The notes beneath the pieces are model-generated. The model searched no databases and was not told the origin of the DNA. It saw only the letters and a list, made by a program, of their open reading frames with translations. Positions 4,708 to 6,105 of a DNA stretch of 6,105 nt are shown here, piece after piece (the first letter of the stretch is position 1; every line of letters begins with the position of its first letter). This DNA is from Pseudomonadota bacterium (GTDB lineage: Bacteria; Pseudomonadota; Gammaproteobacteria; Burkholderiales; Burkholderiaceae_D), in contig JAEZHR010000369.1 in NCBI GenBank assembly GCA_023416415.1, positions 1 through 6,105 of the forward strand, in the 5' to 3' direction. The translations under genes were made by a program, and so were the position numbers.

Positions 4708-6105
4708 ATGCGCGTTTCGAATCGTTTCCTTCTTTCGTTGCTCGGCTCAATCGCATGGTGGACGGGTGTTGCGCTGTCGATCACGCTGTATCTGATCGTT
4801 GCGCAGATCGTGACGGAAAAGAATGTTGCGACCTTCGAGCATCAGGTGAACCATGCGAACCTCGCGGTGCAAAGCCGGGTGCGCTCGTACATCGATGTGC
4901 TTCACGGGCTGCGCGCATTGTTTTCCGCCAGGAACGAACTCAGCCGCGCAGAATTTCATGCCTACGTTAAACAGCTGCAGACGTCGCAAAACTTCCCGGG
5001 CATCAAAAACCTGAACTTCGCCCGCCTCGTGCCAGCGGCGCAGCGTGAAGCCTTCATCCTCGAGGTGCGCAACGACACCAGCCTCGATTCGTCCGGATAT
5101 CCGGATTTCGACATCAAACCCGCCGGCGAACGTGCCGACTACCATGTACTGACTTATCTTGAACCGATGGAACCCGGCGTGCTCGGCAACGACATGGATG
5201 CGCTGGAATGGGTGGCACAGGCATCCGCCATCGCACGTGATACGGGTCAGCTCATGTCCTCGGGCAGGATCATCCAGATCCAGGGCAAGGAACAGATCCT
5301 GGGGCTTGCGATGCGCATGCCCCTGTACCGCAGCGGTATGTCTCTGGAAACCGTCGCCGATCGCCGCGCCGCGTACTTCGGCTCGGTTGGCGCCGGCTTC
5401 GACATCAACGCACTGATGCAAAACGCGATGCCTTCGAACGCGATGCGCGTGCGCCTGTTCGACGCCAGCTACGCCAATCCCCAACTGCCGGGTACAGCCG
5501 ATCCGGACCGTCTGCTGTACGACAGCGGATCGGTACCGCACACACGGACCAAGGGCCCGCCGGACAAAAGCCCGGGCGAGCACTTCATCAAGCACGTGAC
5601 AATGCCAATCGGCCCGCGAATATGGGAAGCGGAATTCTCGGTACCGCGCGCGGCCGTAATCAGCGGCTTTGACGCCTACCTGCCGAGCATCATGCTCATC
5701 ATCGGCCTGACCGGTTCCACGCTGCTGTACGGCGTCTACTACTCGATGATGACCTCGCGCCGGCGCGCCGTCGAACTCGCGCGGGAAATGACCAAGGACC
5801 TGCGCGCCAGCGAAGCCAACCTGGCCCAGACGCAGCAGATGGCACGCCTGGGCAGCTGGGTCCTCGATCCCGGCAAGGACAGCATGGTCTGGTCGGCGGA
5901 AACCTATCGCATCCTCGGAGTGGACCGCAGCCGGCTGCGACTCAGACTCGAAGATCTGCTGGAACGCGTGCATGACGACGAGCGCGAGGCCGTCAGGAAG
6001 GGACTGGCCAGTACGCTCGACAGCGACGCTGAATTCCAGCTCGAGCACAGGGTGGTCACCGGCGACGGCACAGTGCGCTGGGTCAATACCATTGCACGCC
6101 GCAGC
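4708..6105 (+). CDS. CHASE and PAS domain sensor protein, C-terminally cut by the window end
   Basis: The visible 466 residues form the N-terminal part of an inner-membrane sensor. A short basic N-terminus precedes TM1 at about 7-29. The periplasmic portion is a CHASE ligand-binding domain (about 75-275) with recognisable FHAYV at 83-87, FPGI at 96-99, LNFARLVP and GNDMDALE from 160. TM2 spans about 325-347 and is followed by a charged linker and a PAS_3-type domain from about 368, with LGSW at 381-384, WSAETYRILGVD from 395, HDDER at 422-426 and VRWVN near 456-460. The window ends inside the PAS fold. Family members continue into a histidine kinase or GGDEF/EAL module; which one is unknown here. 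ATG 4708 is the first start after an in-frame stop at 4594-4596. Its ribosome-binding site is poor: the only AAGGAAG is 19 nt away, so weak or regulated translation is possible. It is divergent from the WCG-repeat gene. Confidence 0.88.
   Translation, partial: MRVSNRFLLSLLGSIAWWTGVALSITLYLIVAQIVTEKNVATFEHQVNHANLAVQSRVRSYIDVLHGLRALFSARNELSRAEFHAYVKQLQTSQNFPGIKNLNFARLVPAAQREAFILEVRNDTSLDSSGYPDFDIKPAGERADYHVLTYLEPMEPGVLGNDMDALEWVAQASAIARDTGQLMSSGRIIQIQGKEQILGLAMRMPLYRSGMSLETVADRRAAYFGSVGAGFDINALMQNAMPSNAMRVRLFDASYANPQLPGTADPDRLLYDSGSVPHTRTKGPPDKSPGEHFIKHVTMPIGPRIWEAEFSVPRAAVISGFDAYLPSIMLIIGLTGSTLLYGVYYSMMTSRRRAVELAREMTKDLRASEANLAQTQQMARLGSWVLDPGKDSMVWSAETYRILGVDRSRLRLRLEDLLERVHDDEREAVRKGLASTLDSDAEFQLEHRVVTGDGTVRWVNTIARRS

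Noticed and set aside
4588..4970. Plus-strand open frame beginning MSMKPYT upstream of and overlapping the sensor gene
   Set aside because: It overlaps TM1 and the start of the CHASE region of the sensor in another frame, and its later part is typical out-of-frame sequence.

Overview
The window is high-GC, with codon use and gene types that fit a Betaproteobacterium; a Rhodocyclales-like lineage is my guess from the look of the proteins, not a database result. It carries four protein genes that I can support: three on the plus strand (an rRNA methyltransferase, a succinate-semialdehyde dehydrogenase and the start of a membrane sensor) and one on the minus strand (a small scaffold domain with a striking Cys-containing repeat tail).

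Layout: 65-1267 (+) encodes a stand-alone RlmL-type 23S rRNA guanine-N2 methyltransferase. After a 92-bp gap, 1360-2832 (+) encodes GabD. From 2833 to 3587 there is no convincing gene. That stretch holds several hairpins, including one that looks like an isolated tRNA T-arm (2980-3002), and a strong intrinsic terminator at 3522-3552 facing the minus-strand gene. The minus-strand gene, 3588-4370, has an N-terminal half resembling bacterial GRDP-like (glycine-rich-domain-containing protein-like, DUF1399-type) proteins. Its C-terminal half is eight exact-length 14-residue repeats, each with an invariant Ala-Trp-Cys-Gly. An AT-rich divergent intergenic region (4371-4707) with an FNR/CRP-type palindrome separates it from the final plus-strand gene. 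That gene starts at 4708 and runs off the window end; it encodes a two-TM sensor with a periplasmic CHASE domain and a cytoplasmic PAS domain, and its output domain lies outside the window.

How the parts relate: rlmL and gabD are ordinary housekeeping and carbon/nitrogen-metabolism genes with no evident functional link. The divergent pair (repeat protein and CHASE-PAS sensor) shares one control region and may share regulation, but this is inferred only from geometry and the palindrome. The most unusual item is the 8 x 14-residue WCG repeat tail. It looks like a multi-copy peptide substrate, such as a multi-core RiPP-like precursor, or a metal- or thiol-binding tail. No modifying enzyme, transporter or protease is visible in this window, so its function is open.
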